Part shown: in pieces, positions 9,992 to 17,404 of the stretch | Numbering within the stretch: the first letter of the stretch is position 1 | Layout: the number at the start of each line of letters is the position of its first letter | Assembly: GCA_029907705.1 (NCBI GenBank) | Contig: JARYLJ010000018.1 | Location: 1-40,389 of the forward strand | DNA from: Methanomicrobiales archaeon | GTDB lineage: Archaea > Halobacteriota > Methanomicrobia > Methanomicrobiales > JACTUA01 | Length of the DNA: 40,389 nt | Direction: 5' to 3' | Position numbers and translations under genes: made by a program | The notes under the pieces: generated by a model | The model's database searches: none | Told to the model about the DNA's origin: nothing | The model's input: the letters and a program-made list of their open reading frames with translations, nothing else

Positions 9992-10494
9992 GCGCCATGA
10001 ACGAGAAGGAAGAGAAGTTCGCGTCCGAATTCGGTAACAGTATCTACGCGATAAAGACGACCTCGAAGCAGGAGCGTGCGGTCGCGGACAGCATCAAGAA
10101 AGCGGTGGAGACGCAGACGAACATCAAGGTGACCGCGATACTGGTCCCCGACGAGCTTCGCGGCTATGTGCTGGTCGAATCCCCCGAGAGTCTGGCGAGG
10201 ATCGAACAGCTCGCTGAGATGATCCCGCATGCGCGGTCGGTCGTGAGGGCACGTACCACGCTCGATGAGGTGAAGCATTTCCTCGTCCCCAAACCGGTGG
10301 TGAGCGGCATCGAGGAGGGGACGATCGTCGAGCTCATCGCGGGGCCGTTCAAAGGGGAGAAAGCGGTCGTAAAAAGGGTGGATCTCGGGAAAGAGGAGAT
10401 CACCGTGGAGCTCTACGAGAGCGTGGTTCCGATACCCATCACGGTCAGAGGGGACAATATCCGCGTTATCGAACGGGTCGACGAGAACGTCTGA
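9988..10494 (+). CDS. spt5: Transcription elongation factor Spt5 (NusG)
   Basis: Spt5 binds the RNA polymerase clamp with Spt4 and promotes processive elongation. The 168-residue product has an NGN domain (IYAIKTTSKQERAVADSI through about residue 95, with RGYVLVESP) and a C-terminal KOW domain (IVELIAGPFKGEKAVVKRVD). The first codon overlaps the secE stop; MSAMNEKEEKF places another Met three codons later, so the true start could be 9997. It sits between secE and the L11 operon, the usual archaeal position. Confidence 0.96.
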   Translation: MSAMNEKEEKFASEFGNSIYAIKTTSKQERAVADSIKKAVETQTNIKVTAILVPDELRGYVLVESPESLARIEQLAEMIPHARSVVRARTTLDEVKHFLVPKPVVSGIEEGTIVELIAGPFKGEKAVVKRVDLGKEEITVELYESVVPIPITVRGDNIRVIERVDENV

Positions 10495-10517
10495 CCCGTT
10501 GGACCATTTTTTCCCAT

Positions 10518-10532
10518 TGATATATTTAAATC
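10518..10532 (+). promoter_or_regulatory. TATA box of the L11-L1-L10-L12 operon
   Basis: The sequence TGATATATTTAAATC is a good archaeal TATA element in the 99-nt gap after spt5. A start site about 25 nt downstream (near 10550) would give a leader of roughly 40 nt before rpl11. It separates the ribosomal operon from the secE-spt5 transcript. Confidence 0.7.
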
Positions 10533-10593
10533 GGACGAGAGCGACCTTAGTAAACCCATGCTCTCCTCGTTCAGGCAGGGCTGGTGAATGACA

Positions 10594-11070
10594 ATGGCAG
10601 AAGTGGTAGAAGTTCTGGTACCAGGCGGAAAAGCGACTGCAGGGCCACCGTTGGGCCCCGCCCTCGGACCACTCGGTATCAATGTGAAGGCAGTCGTGGA
10701 CGAGATCAACAGGAAGACGGCAGAATTCAATGGTATGCAGGTCCCTGTGAAGATCGTCGTCGATGACAAGAAGCAGTTCACCGTCGCTGTCGGGGTTCCA
10801 CCGACGACGGCGCTCATCAAGAAGGAGATAGGTATCGAGAAGGGTTCAGCGCAGCCCAACACCCAGGCGGTCGGTAACCTTCCGCTCGAAGCTGCCATCA
10901 GAATCGCCCGCATGAAGATGAACGACATGCTCTCGTACGATCTGAGATCCGCTGTAAAGGAGGTCGCAGGGACGTGCGTGAGCATTGGCGTGACTGTGGA
11001 TGGCAAGAGGCCCAAGGATTTCCTGGTTGCCGTGGACAGGGGCGAATACGAGAAGCAGCTCTCCGGTTGA
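10594..11070 (+). CDS. rpl11: Ribosomal protein L11 (uL11)
   Basis: L11 forms the GTPase-associated centre of the 50S subunit with 23S rRNA and the stalk base. The product has 158 residues. The N-terminal domain has [20 protein letters not shown] and [12 protein letters not shown]; the C-terminal RNA-binding domain follows, with [13 protein letters not shown] near the end. Two ATGs are close (10588 and 10594). The GGTGA Shine-Dalgarno touches the first and is 6 nt from the second, so MAEVVEVLV at 10594 is preferred. It is first in the operon, behind a clear TATA box. Confidence 0.97.
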   Translation: MAEVVEVLVPGGKATAGPPLGPALGPLGINVKAVVDEINRKTAEFNGMQVPVKIVVDDKKQFTVAVGVPPTTALIKKEIGIEKGSAQPNTQAVGNLPLEAAIRIARMKMNDMLSYDLRSAVKEVAGTCVSIGVTVDGKRPKDFLVAVDRGEYEKQLSG

Positions 11071-11081
11071 AAGGACGGAGA

Positions 11082-11112
11082 CCATAGCAGATCGTGAGGT
11101 CGTTAACTATGG
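11082..11112 (+). promoter_or_regulatory. Possible L1 translational operator hairpin before rpl1
   Basis: CCATAG at 11082-11087 is perfectly complementary to CTATGG at 11107-11112. The enclosed part contains GATCGTGAGGTC, which can form a short inner GAU/GUC pairing. The last two bases of the stem are the first two of the rpl1 Shine-Dalgarno GGAGG (11111-11115), so folding would partly hide it. L1 is known to repress its own operon in methanococci by binding mRNA that mimics its 23S rRNA site. That this hairpin is the site here is inference. Confidence 0.4.
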
Positions 11113-11121
11113 AGGCAAGAG

Positions 11122-11766
11122 ATGGTTGAATTTGAAAAGATCGTCGAAGCGGTGAATTCGGCGCTGAAGGATGCACCGAAACGCAATTTTAACGAGAGCG
11201 TCGATCTAACGATAAATCTGAAGAATATCGACCTTTCGAACCCAAAAAACCGCATCGATGAGGTGATCCTGCTCCCGAATGGGACGGGCGGAGCGAATCG
11301 GATCGCGGTATTCGGGAAGGGCGACATCGTCACCAGAGCGAAGGATGCCGGTGCAGATCTCGTGCTCGGGCCACAGGACATCGAGCGTCTCGCGGGCGAA
11401 CCGAGGGAGGCGCGCCGGCTGGCGAACCAGTACCGGTTCTTCCTCGCGGATACCGGTGTCATGTCGCTCATCGGCAAATCGCTCGGTCAGAGGCTCGGAC
11501 CACGTGGAAAGATGCCGACACCCATTCCACCGAATACGGACATCCAGCCGATCGTGGACCGTCTGCGTAAATCCGTGAAGATCAGGACGAAGGATCGCAG
11601 GACGTTCCACACTAAGGTGGGTGTCGCAGGGATGGAGCCGGTAAAAATTGCGCAGAACATCGATGCCGTCCTGAAGAGGGTGGAATCGGTCCTGGAGCAG
11701 GGTTCTGCGAACATCCGATCGGTGTATGTCAAGACCACGATGGGTCCTGCAGTGAGGGTGATCTGA
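11122..11766 (+). CDS. rpl1: Ribosomal protein L1 (uL1)
   Basis: L1 forms the mobile L1 stalk of the 50S subunit that moves deacylated tRNA; it is also a translational repressor in many archaea. The 214 residues are the usual archaeal length. Recognisable parts are LTINLKNIDLSNPKNRIDEVILLP, the GADLVLGPQDIE segment, the signature LGPRGKMPTP, and the C-terminal SVYVKTTMGPAVRV. GGAGG lies 6 nt upstream of the ATG. Its stop is followed after one base by the GTG of L10. Confidence 0.97.
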   Translation: MVEFEKIVEAVNSALKDAPKRNFNESVDLTINLKNIDLSNPKNRIDEVILLPNGTGGANRIAVFGKGDIVTRAKDAGADLVLGPQDIERLAGEPREARRLANQYRFFLADTGVMSLIGKSLGQRLGPRGKMPTPIPPNTDIQPIVDRLRKSVKIRTKDRRTFHTKVGVAGMEPVKIAQNIDAVLKRVESVLEQGSANIRSVYVKTTMGPAVRVI

Positions 11767-11767
11767 C

Positions 11768-12622
11768 GTGCCCCTGTACACGAAGCACCTTCCGAAATGG
11801 AAGCGTGACGAGATCGAAGAGATCAAGAGGCACGCCACCGGCGTGAAATTGGTGGGACTGGTCGACGTGGAGGGCATTCCGGCCATACAGCTCCAGCAGA
11901 TCAGGAGGAGCCTCCATGGAAGGGCACTCCTGAAGATGACGAGGAATACCCTGATCGATCATGCGTTCACCGAGATGGGCGGTTCGATCAGCGAGATCAG
12001 GAAGCATATCGCAGGCCAGTCGGCACTCCTCTTCACCGACGAGAATCCCTTCGCGCTCTACAAGATGCTGGAGAAGACGAAGACGAAGATGGCGGCGAAG
12101 CCCGGTCAGACCGCACCGTATGACATCGTCGTCGAGAAGGGGCCCACCAGCTTCAAACCCGGTCCGATCGTCGGGACGCTCCAGCAGGTGGGCATCCCTG
12201 CGATGATTGAAGCGAGCAAGGTGAAGATCAGAGAGACGAAGGTCGTCCTGAGAAAGGGTGAAGTCATAAATAAAAAGATGGCCGAGGTGCTTGCGTTGCT
12301 CGATGTCAAACCCATGGACGTGGGTCTGGTGCTGCAGGCCGCCTACTATGACCACATGCTCTTCACCCCGGAGATGCTCGCCATCGACGAGCAGGTATAT
12401 CTGGACAGAATCGCGCTCGCCGCCTCGCAGGCATTCAACCTGTCGATGAATCTGGCGATCCCGACCAGGCAGACGATCGAACCCCTCCTCTCGCTCGCCA
12501 CGATGCAGGCGAGGCAGGTGGCAGTATCGGCCGCTGTATACGAGAGAGGGGTCATCGATGCGATCATCGCGAAGGCCGGTCGGGAGTCGCTGGCCCTGAA
12601 AAGCATGATGAAAGAGAACTGA
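11768..12622 (+). CDS. rpl10: Ribosomal protein L10 (P0, uL10), lacking the acidic C-terminal tail
   Basis: L10/P0 anchors the L12 dimers of the ribosomal stalk. The start is GTG, one base after the L1 stop. The N-terminal rRNA-binding domain is clear ([28 protein letters not shown]), followed by the archaeal insertion domain ([15 protein letters not shown]) and C-terminal helices that bind L12 ([20 protein letters not shown]). At 284 residues it is shorter than the roughly 330-340 usual for archaeal P0. It ends in LKSMMKEN, without the Glu/Lys-rich stretch and GLGALFG end that archaeal P0 normally shares with L12. Only about 30 nt remain before rpl12, so no tail is hidden in another frame. 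Confidence 0.95.
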   Translation: MPLYTKHLPKWKRDEIEEIKRHATGVKLVGLVDVEGIPAIQLQQIRRSLHGRALLKMTRNTLIDHAFTEMGGSISEIRKHIAGQSALLFTDENPFALYKMLEKTKTKMAAKPGQTAPYDIVVEKGPTSFKPGPIVGTLQQVGIPAMIEASKVKIRETKVVLRKGEVINKKMAEVLALLDVKPMDVGLVLQAAYYDHMLFTPEMLAIDEQVYLDRIALAASQAFNLSMNLAIPTRQTIEPLLSLATMQARQVAVSAAVYERGVIDAIIAKAGRESLALKSMMKEN

Positions 12623-12653
12623 AGGATTGGAGAAAACAAGAGGTGAGAATCAT

Positions 12654-12980
12654 ATGGAGTATATCTATGCAGCCCTCCTCCTGCACCATGCGGGAAAGGA
12701 GATCAAGGAAGAGAATGTGAAGGCGGTCATGACCGCCGCCGGTATCGCTGTGGAAGACGTCCGCGTGAAGTCACTCGTGACCGCGCTCCAGGGTGTGAAC
12801 ATCGAGGAGGCGATCAGCAAGGCGGCCATTGCCGCACCGGCAGCGCCCTCGGCCACTCACGCTCCTGCGGCTGCACCAGAGGCCAAGGCAGCCGCCCCCG
12901 CGGAGGAGAAGAAGAAGGAAGAGGAGAAGAAGGAGGAGGAAGAGAGCGGGATGGCAGGGCTGGGTGCCCTGTTCGGGTAA
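12654..12980 (+). CDS. rpl12: Ribosomal protein L12 (P1, archaeal stalk protein)
   Basis: L12 forms the flexible stalk dimers that recruit translation GTPases. The 108 residues have the archaeal P1 layout: a helical dimerisation domain ([17 protein letters not shown]... to about 60), an Ala/Pro-rich hinge, a Lys/Glu-rich charged stretch, and the terminal GLGALFG that contacts factors. The ATG at 12654 has GGTGA 7 nt upstream; the longer frame from a TTG at 12627 lacks this and does not match the family. Last gene of the operon; ends in TAA. Confidence 0.96.
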   Translation: MEYIYAALLLHHAGKEIKEENVKAVMTAAGIAVEDVRVKSLVTALQGVNIEEAISKAAIAAPAAPSATHAPAAAPEAKAAAPAEEKKKEEEKKEEEESGMAGLGALFG

Positions 12981-13305
12981 TCCCCCGCTCCTGTCGATCA
13001 TCCATCCTCTTTTCTCTTCGCGCAACGGTCGCGAACGACTGCAGAACTAAAAAAGGGTTGAATTCCCCGATTGTCGGGAATTCTTCTATGGCGGATCCTG
13101 CATTCGGGAGGAATTCACGCTATTCTTTGGGCCGTCTCTACGCGGATCAGCCACAGCACCACATTCCATGGAACCAGCGCCGATTGGTTCTTATCCGACC
13201 GATGGGATGATTCATCGTCGAACCCTGTTCAGATGGTCTCCAGGCCAGAACAAAATCGAAAAAAATCGAAGATAGGCATCTGATCGGCCATCTTCATCGG
13301 TCCGC
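12981..13305. other. Intergenic region after the L12 operon
   Basis: This gap separates rpl12 (plus) from the converging CBS gene (minus). It contains a T/C-rich stretch near 13005-13019 (CCTCTTTTCTCTTC) that could end transcription, and an inverted repeat at 13060-13083 listed separately. The rest shows only short frames without recognisable protein content. Confidence 0.5.
13060..13083. terminator. Inverted repeat between rpl12 and the CBS gene
   Basis: GAATTCC at the left pairs with GGAATTC at the right. An inner CGA/TCG pairing closes a 3-nt loop, with one bulged C on the left arm. A TTCT run follows on the plus strand. Its place between convergent genes fits a transcript end or mRNA 3'-end stabiliser. 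Archaeal termination relies mainly on T-tracts, so the role is uncertain. Confidence 0.4.
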
Positions 13306-13728
13306 TCAGAAACCGGGGCTCTGCTCCTCGATGATCGAGGAGATGAACGAGAGCTCTTTGACCAGGAGCCGCGTGAAGTCGTCGATCGTGATGATCCCGG
13401 AGAGGTTCCCCTTCGCGTCCGTGACCGGTATGCGCCGGAATCTCTTACCCTTCATCTGCTTCAGGGCATCGAACACGCCTGTGCTGCCGGGGAGGCAGAA
13501 GGGGTTCTTTGTCATCGCATCCTTTGCCTTCACCGCCCTGGTGTTGCCGTTCTTCGATACCACGCGGATCACGATGTCGCGATCGGTGATGATCCCGACG
13601 GGTTTCTTCCCTTCGGTTACGACCACGCATCCGACGTTCTTCCCCTCCATCAGCCCTATCACATCGTGCACGCTTGCATCGGGGGCGACCGTCACCACGG
13701 TCTTCTGGCAGCAATCATCCAGTGGCAT
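13306..13728 (-). CDS. Protein with two CBS domains
   Basis: This is a 140-residue stand-alone CBS pair. CBS pairs (Bateman modules) bind adenosyl ligands such as AMP, ATP or SAM and usually sense energy state. The first repeat runs from about residue 8 to 62 (VAPDASVHDVIGLM ... GIITDRDIVIRV), the second from about 70 to 125 (DALKQMKGKRFRRIPVTDA ... GIITIDDFTRLL). Two adjacent cysteines lie at the N-terminus (LDDCCQK). GAGGTGA lies 7 nt upstream of the ATG at 13728. It is 56 nt downstream of hypF on the same strand. The target is not visible. Confidence 0.88.
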   Translation of the reverse strand: MPLDDCCQKTVVTVAPDASVHDVIGLMEGKNVGCVVVTEGKKPVGIITDRDIVIRVVSKNGNTRAVKAKDAMTKNPFCLPGSTGVFDALKQMKGKRFRRIPVTDAKGNLSGIITIDDFTRLLVKELSFISSIIEEQSPGF

Positions 13729-13784
13729 GCGTATCTCACCTCAGCAACTGACTCTCTGGAGCAGGATATAAGCGTTCCCATTCC

Positions 13785-16034
13785 TCAGGGGCCGTTCTCC
13801 TGCATCAAGAGCGCCGCGCAGATGCACTGGCCGAAGGAGATGCAGCCATCGCCCAGGGGGTACTCATGGTTCATCACCAGGGTGAGGCCTTCGGCCGCGA
13901 TCTCGCCTGCGATCGTCTCGCGGATCATTCGGTTGTAGGCGACGCCCCCGCTTAGTGCCACCCTGCCGATGCCTGCGTTATGTGCCGCATCGATCGCGAG
14001 CTTCGCGATACCGCGTGCCAGGTTGAACTGCACCGAGGCGGCGATCTTCGCAGCGATCCTCCCTCTCTCCGCCCCGGATACGTCACCATCGCCACTCCAC
14101 CGTCCGAGCGCTTCGCGGAGCATCTCGCGGGTGGAGAGGACAGGCAGTCCCCCCTCGCGGGAGAAGACGAGCGGCCACTCCTCTGGCGTTGCATTTGCCG
14201 CTGCCGCCTCCAGCGTCATCGCCGGTTCGCCATCGTACGTCCTCTCCCGGCAGAGGCCCAGCAGGGCGGCAGCGGCATCGAGCACCCTCCCGGTGCTGCT
14301 CGTCCACGCGAGGTTCACGCGACGCTCCACCTGCCTTTCGAGGACCGACAGCTCGGTATCGGACCAACCCCGTGCCGAGAGCATCTCCTGGACCTCCGGG
14401 CACGGCAGGATACCATAGAGCATCCTCTCGGGGAAACGGGTGGCGAGATCCCCGCCGGGCATGGGCACTTCTGCGAGGTGGGCGACACGCCTGAAGCAGG
14501 GGGCCTCTCCGTCGAAGACCTCCCCTCCCCATACGTGTCCGTCCTCGCCATAGCCCACGCCATCGATCGTGATCCCGATGCAGGGCTCCAGCGTCGTCGC
14601 GGCCACATGCGCATGATGGTGCTGCACAGGGAACAGGGTCGCATTCGTTTTTTCGGCGAGCGAGAGAGCATATTTCGTAGAGAGGAATGTGGGGTGGAGG
14701 TCGTGGGCGATCGCATCGTAGCTCGCGCCAAGGAACGCGGCAAGCTTCATCTCGGTCTCCACCAGGTACTCGAGGGTCTGCGGGTTCCTCACATGCCCGA
14801 TGTGCGGAGAGGTGACGCAGAAGCCATCCCGGTATATTGTGATGTTCGAGTTCAGCTCCGGCCCCACGCCCAGGATACACCGGCGTCCCAGGTCGATCCT
14901 GCGTCGCTTCGGGGCATAGCCCCTCGACAGCCTGATGACGAAGCCGTCCCGGATCACGGAATCATCGCACCTGTTGACGATCGGCCTGTCATGGACGAGA
15001 TAGTGGTCCACGCAACCCTTCAGCCTCGCGACCGCCTCTTCTGTGGTGGTGAACATCGGGTAGCCCGGCATGTTCGCACTGGTCATGATCAGGAGCGGTG
15101 ATGCGAGGCGTGCGAAGAGCAGGTGATGGAGGCCCGAGTAAGGCAGCATGCAGCCGATATTGTGGAGGGGGCTGATCTCGCGATGAGAGGATGGATCCCG
15201 CTTCTCCAGCACCACGATGGGTCTTGCCACGCCTCTCAGCAGCTCCCATTCTTCGCTGTTCACGATGGCGATATCCCCGAGTGCATCGGGCCTGATCATG
15301 ATCGCGAGCGGCTGCCTCGGCCTCCCGAGCCTCCTCTTCAGCTCTCCAGAGGTCTCCTCGGTGCAGGCGATGTGAAAACCCCCGATGCCCTTGATGGCGA
15401 CGATGCCCCCTGCCTCGAGCACCGCTACCGCATCCCCCACCGGATCCGACGTCGGTTCGGCCCTCCCATCGCGATCGAGGAGGAGGAGGCGGGGTCCGCA
15501 CCGCTCGCACGCGATCGTCTGTGCATGGTGCCTGCGGGAGGAGGGGTCACCGTACTCCGAACGACAGGCTTCACACATGGGGAACTCCTCCATGGACGTC
15601 CGCTCGCGGTCGTATGGCAGAGATCTGATGATGCTGTATCTTGGCCCGCAGTTCACGCACGAAGTCGCCCAGTATTCATGGTACCTGCTCCGCTCATCCT
15701 CGATGTCGGCGATGCATTCCCCGCAGATCGCCACGTCGGGTGGAACCAGGCCCGATAGCGTGCCGGTCCCGCTCTCCCTGATCGTAAAGTCCCCGGGGGC
15801 CTCGCCCCCGATCTCGCTCACATCGATGACATCGATCCGCGAAAGCGGCGTACCCCGGGAGACCGCTTCCAGGAACTCCTCGAAGCGGTCGCCGTATGCG
15901 ACGATCTCGACCTCGCTCCCGAGGTTCTTCACGTGACCCCTGATCCCCAGCCTCGCTGCCTCCGCATACACAAAAGGACGGAATCCCACCCCCTGCACGA
16001 TGCCCTTTATGACAATCCTACCCTTCCGGCGCAT
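13785..16034 (-). CDS. hypF: Carbamoyltransferase HypF, [NiFe] hydrogenase maturation
   Basis: HypF makes thiocarbamoyl on HypE from carbamoyl phosphate and ATP, the first step in building the CN ligands of [NiFe] hydrogenases. The 749 residues are full length. An N-terminal acylphosphatase domain (GIVQGVGFRPFVYAEA) is followed by two zinc-finger units (CGEC...CVNC, CEAC...CERC) at about 105-185. Then come a YrdC-like domain (GGIVAIKGIGGFHIACTE) and a C-terminal Kae1/carbamoyltransferase domain with the metal-site motif HHHAHVAA and GVAYNRMI. The ATG at 16034 lacks a clear Shine-Dalgarno. It is transcribed away from the HTH gene at 16093 across a short AT-rich gap. No other hyp or hydrogenase gene is in the window. 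Confidence 0.96.
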   Translation of the reverse strand: MRRKGRIVIKGIVQGVGFRPFVYAEAARLGIRGHVKNLGSEVEIVAYGDRFEEFLEAVSRGTPLSRIDVIDVSEIGGEAPGDFTIRESGTGTLSGLVPPDVAICGECIADIEDERSRYHEYWATSCVNCGPRYSIIRSLPYDRERTSMEEFPMCEACRSEYGDPSSRRHHAQTIACERCGPRLLLLDRDGRAEPTSDPVGDAVAVLEAGGIVAIKGIGGFHIACTEETSGELKRRLGRPRQPLAIMIRPDALGDIAIVNSEEWELLRGVARPIVVLEKRDPSSHREISPLHNIGCMLPYSGLHHLLFARLASPLLIMTSANMPGYPMFTTTEEAVARLKGCVDHYLVHDRPIVNRCDDSVIRDGFVIRLSRGYAPKRRRIDLGRRCILGVGPELNSNITIYRDGFCVTSPHIGHVRNPQTLEYLVETEMKLAAFLGASYDAIAHDLHPTFLSTKYALSLAEKTNATLFPVQHHHAHVAATTLEPCIGITIDGVGYGEDGHVWGGEVFDGEAPCFRRVAHLAEVPMPGGDLATRFPERMLYGILPCPEVQEMLSARGWSDTELSVLERQVERRVNLAWTSSTGRVLDAAAALLGLCRERTYDGEPAMTLEAAAANATPEEWPLVFSREGGLPVLSTREMLREALGRWSGDGDVSGAERGRIAAKIAASVQFNLARGIAKLAIDAAHNAGIGRVALSGGVAYNRMIRETIAGEIAAEGLTLVMNHEYPLGDGCISFGQCICAALLMQENGP

Positions 16035-16042
16035 CAGGAACT

Positions 16043-16061
16043 CTTAATAAAATTTATTGAG
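16043..16061. promoter_or_regulatory. AT-rich palindrome in the hypF / HTH divergent promoter
   Basis: AATAAA (16046-16051) and TTTATT (16053-16058) are perfect inverted halves around a single A. The symmetry continues as CT/AG on the outside with one T-G mismatch. The palindrome lies 9 nt before the hypF start and about 32 nt before the GTG of the divergent regulator. A second AT-rich element (GATATAGAAAT) follows at 16071-16081. It could be a TATA element for one gene, an operator for the regulator, or both. Confidence 0.4.
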
Positions 16062-16092
16062 TTCAAAAAAGATATAGAAATAGGGTTTTGGA

Positions 16093-16605
16093 GTGTCGGG
16101 GCACGTAAGGATTGTAAACGATCCCATCGAGCTGGTTCCTCTCATCGTCACCTTCAACAATCCACGCTTCAAAGAGATCTACGCTCTTCTGAACAAGCAC
16201 TGGATGACGGAGGAGGAGCTCTGCCAGCACGTGGAACCGCAATACGTCTCCGAGTGCCTCTCCATACTGAGGAAGGGAAACCTGATTGAGGAGCAGTGGC
16301 GGATGCCCGATCCGGGCAGGAATCCGGTGAAGGAGTTCAGGACCACATACAGCAAGTTCAGGGCCAGCTTCCAGTGCTCCATGACGGATCTGGGGGACCT
16401 CCTCTATGCCTCCGTCTCGAACGACGAGAAGCTCCGCTCGCTCGCGGATCAGATAGTGAACGAAATAAAGGCGGGGAACACCTCCATCAACGATATATCG
16501 AGGAAGTTCGGCTGCAGCACGGTGACGATCAAGGGACTCGCAAAGCGGGTGACAGGACTCGATACAAAAGGACAGGGACTGGTTCTCGTTGAAAGAGAGG
16601 GATGA
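16093..16605 (+). CDS. Archaeal HTH protein with two helix-turn-helix regions
   Basis: This 170-residue protein looks like a DNA-binding regulator. The N-terminal half (NNPRFKEIYALLNKHWMTEEELCQHV..., then VSECLSILRKGNLIEEQWR) reads as an ArsR-like winged helix. The C-terminal half (NTSINDISRKFGCSTVTIKG) is a second HTH. Two Cys (ELCQHV and FQCSMTD) are possible redox or metal sites. The start is GTG and a Shine-Dalgarno is weak (GGAG just before), so the start is uncertain. It is divergent from hypF and overlaps the next gene by 17 nt. Targets are unknown; hypF and its own operon are natural candidates. Confidence 0.8.
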   Translation: MSGHVRIVNDPIELVPLIVTFNNPRFKEIYALLNKHWMTEEELCQHVEPQYVSECLSILRKGNLIEEQWRMPDPGRNPVKEFRTTYSKFRASFQCSMTDLGDLLYASVSNDEKLRSLADQIVNEIKAGNTSINDISRKFGCSTVTIKGLAKRVTGLDTKGQGLVLVEREG

Positions 16606-17404
16606 AGAAACGGAACCGCTTGCCCATGTGTTAAGAAGCAAGAGCGAAGCGACGCGATTCCAGATCCTCGTCGAGATCGCTGAGAATCAGCCAGCGGTAA
16701 GGCAGCAGGAGATTGCCGCGAAGCTGGGGGTGACGCCGCAGGCGGTCTCCGAGTACATCAGGGAGCTCGTGGAGGAAGGGCTGGTCGACGCGAAGGGCCG
16801 GGGCCATTACGAGGTCACCAGGGCAGGCGTGGAGTGGGTGCTTCACCGTGCCGAGGCGCTCGAGCTGTACGCCCGCCACATACGCAGGGATGTGATCCAT
16901 CAAGTCTCCATCTGGACGGCGCTCGCCGCCGAGGATATAAGAAAAGGGGAGCAGGTAGGCGTCTACATGAGCGGGGGCCTCCTCTACGCAGCGAAAAAAC
17001 CGCAGAGTGCGATGGGGATCGCCGCGATGGACGCGAAGGCCGGTGGGGACATCGGTGTGGAGCGGTTGAGCGGCCTCATCGATCACAGGGAGGGGACCGT
17101 CCACGTGGGAAAGGTCCCCAGAATCGAACGCGGCGGTTCCAGGGGCGTGGACCGGGATCGCCTGGAGCGGCTCCTGGAGAAGGCGAAGTTCGTCGGCGCC
17201 GTGGGGCTCGAGGCGCTGGTCGCGATCAGGTCCTCCGGCAGGGAGCCCGACATGTTCTTCGGTGCCCGGGAGGGTGCGATAGAGGCGGCATTCCACGGGC
17301 TCGACTGCGCCATCGTCATCGTGGACGAGGAGTTCACCGACTTCCTGAAGCGGCTGGAGGCGGCCGGTCTGCCCTACTTCATCCACGAACTGGTCATCCG
17401 ATGA
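16589..17404 (+). CDS. Winged-HTH regulator with C-terminal sensor-like domain
   Basis: The 271-residue product starts with a MarR-like winged helix: RFQILVEIAENQPAVRQQEI, then AAKLGVTPQAVSEYIRELVE, the wing at DAKGRGHYEVT. It is followed by a roughly 190-residue alpha/beta domain with no enzyme motif I recognise. The architecture matches a group of archaeal wHTH proteins with a putative ligand-binding C-terminus. The start is TTG at 16589, inside the previous gene; GTG at 16628 is an alternative just before the HTH. The stop overlaps the helicase start (ATGA), so the regulator and helicase are translationally coupled. Confidence 0.82.
   Translation: MKERDEETEPLAHVLRSKSEATRFQILVEIAENQPAVRQQEIAAKLGVTPQAVSEYIRELVEEGLVDAKGRGHYEVTRAGVEWVLHRAEALELYARHIRRDVIHQVSIWTALAAEDIRKGEQVGVYMSGGLLYAAKKPQSAMGIAAMDAKAGGDIGVERLSGLIDHREGTVHVGKVPRIERGGSRGVDRDRLERLLEKAKFVGAVGLEALVAIRSSGREPDMFFGAREGAIEAAFHGLDCAIVIVDEEFTDFLKRLEAAGLPYFIHELVIR

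Noticed and set aside
13071-13283. 70-codon frame after rpl12
   Set aside because: It starts inside the terminator-like inverted repeat and has no start signal or protein-like pattern.
13980-15101. 373-codon plus-strand frame opposite hypF
   Set aside because: Antisense to a clearly conserved hypF; composition is typical of a shadow frame.
16834-17400. Upstream extension of the helicase frame
   Set aside because: It is a second-frame shadow of the wHTH regulator gene, with Arg/Gly-rich composition; the ATG at 17401 with ATGA overlap is the natural start.
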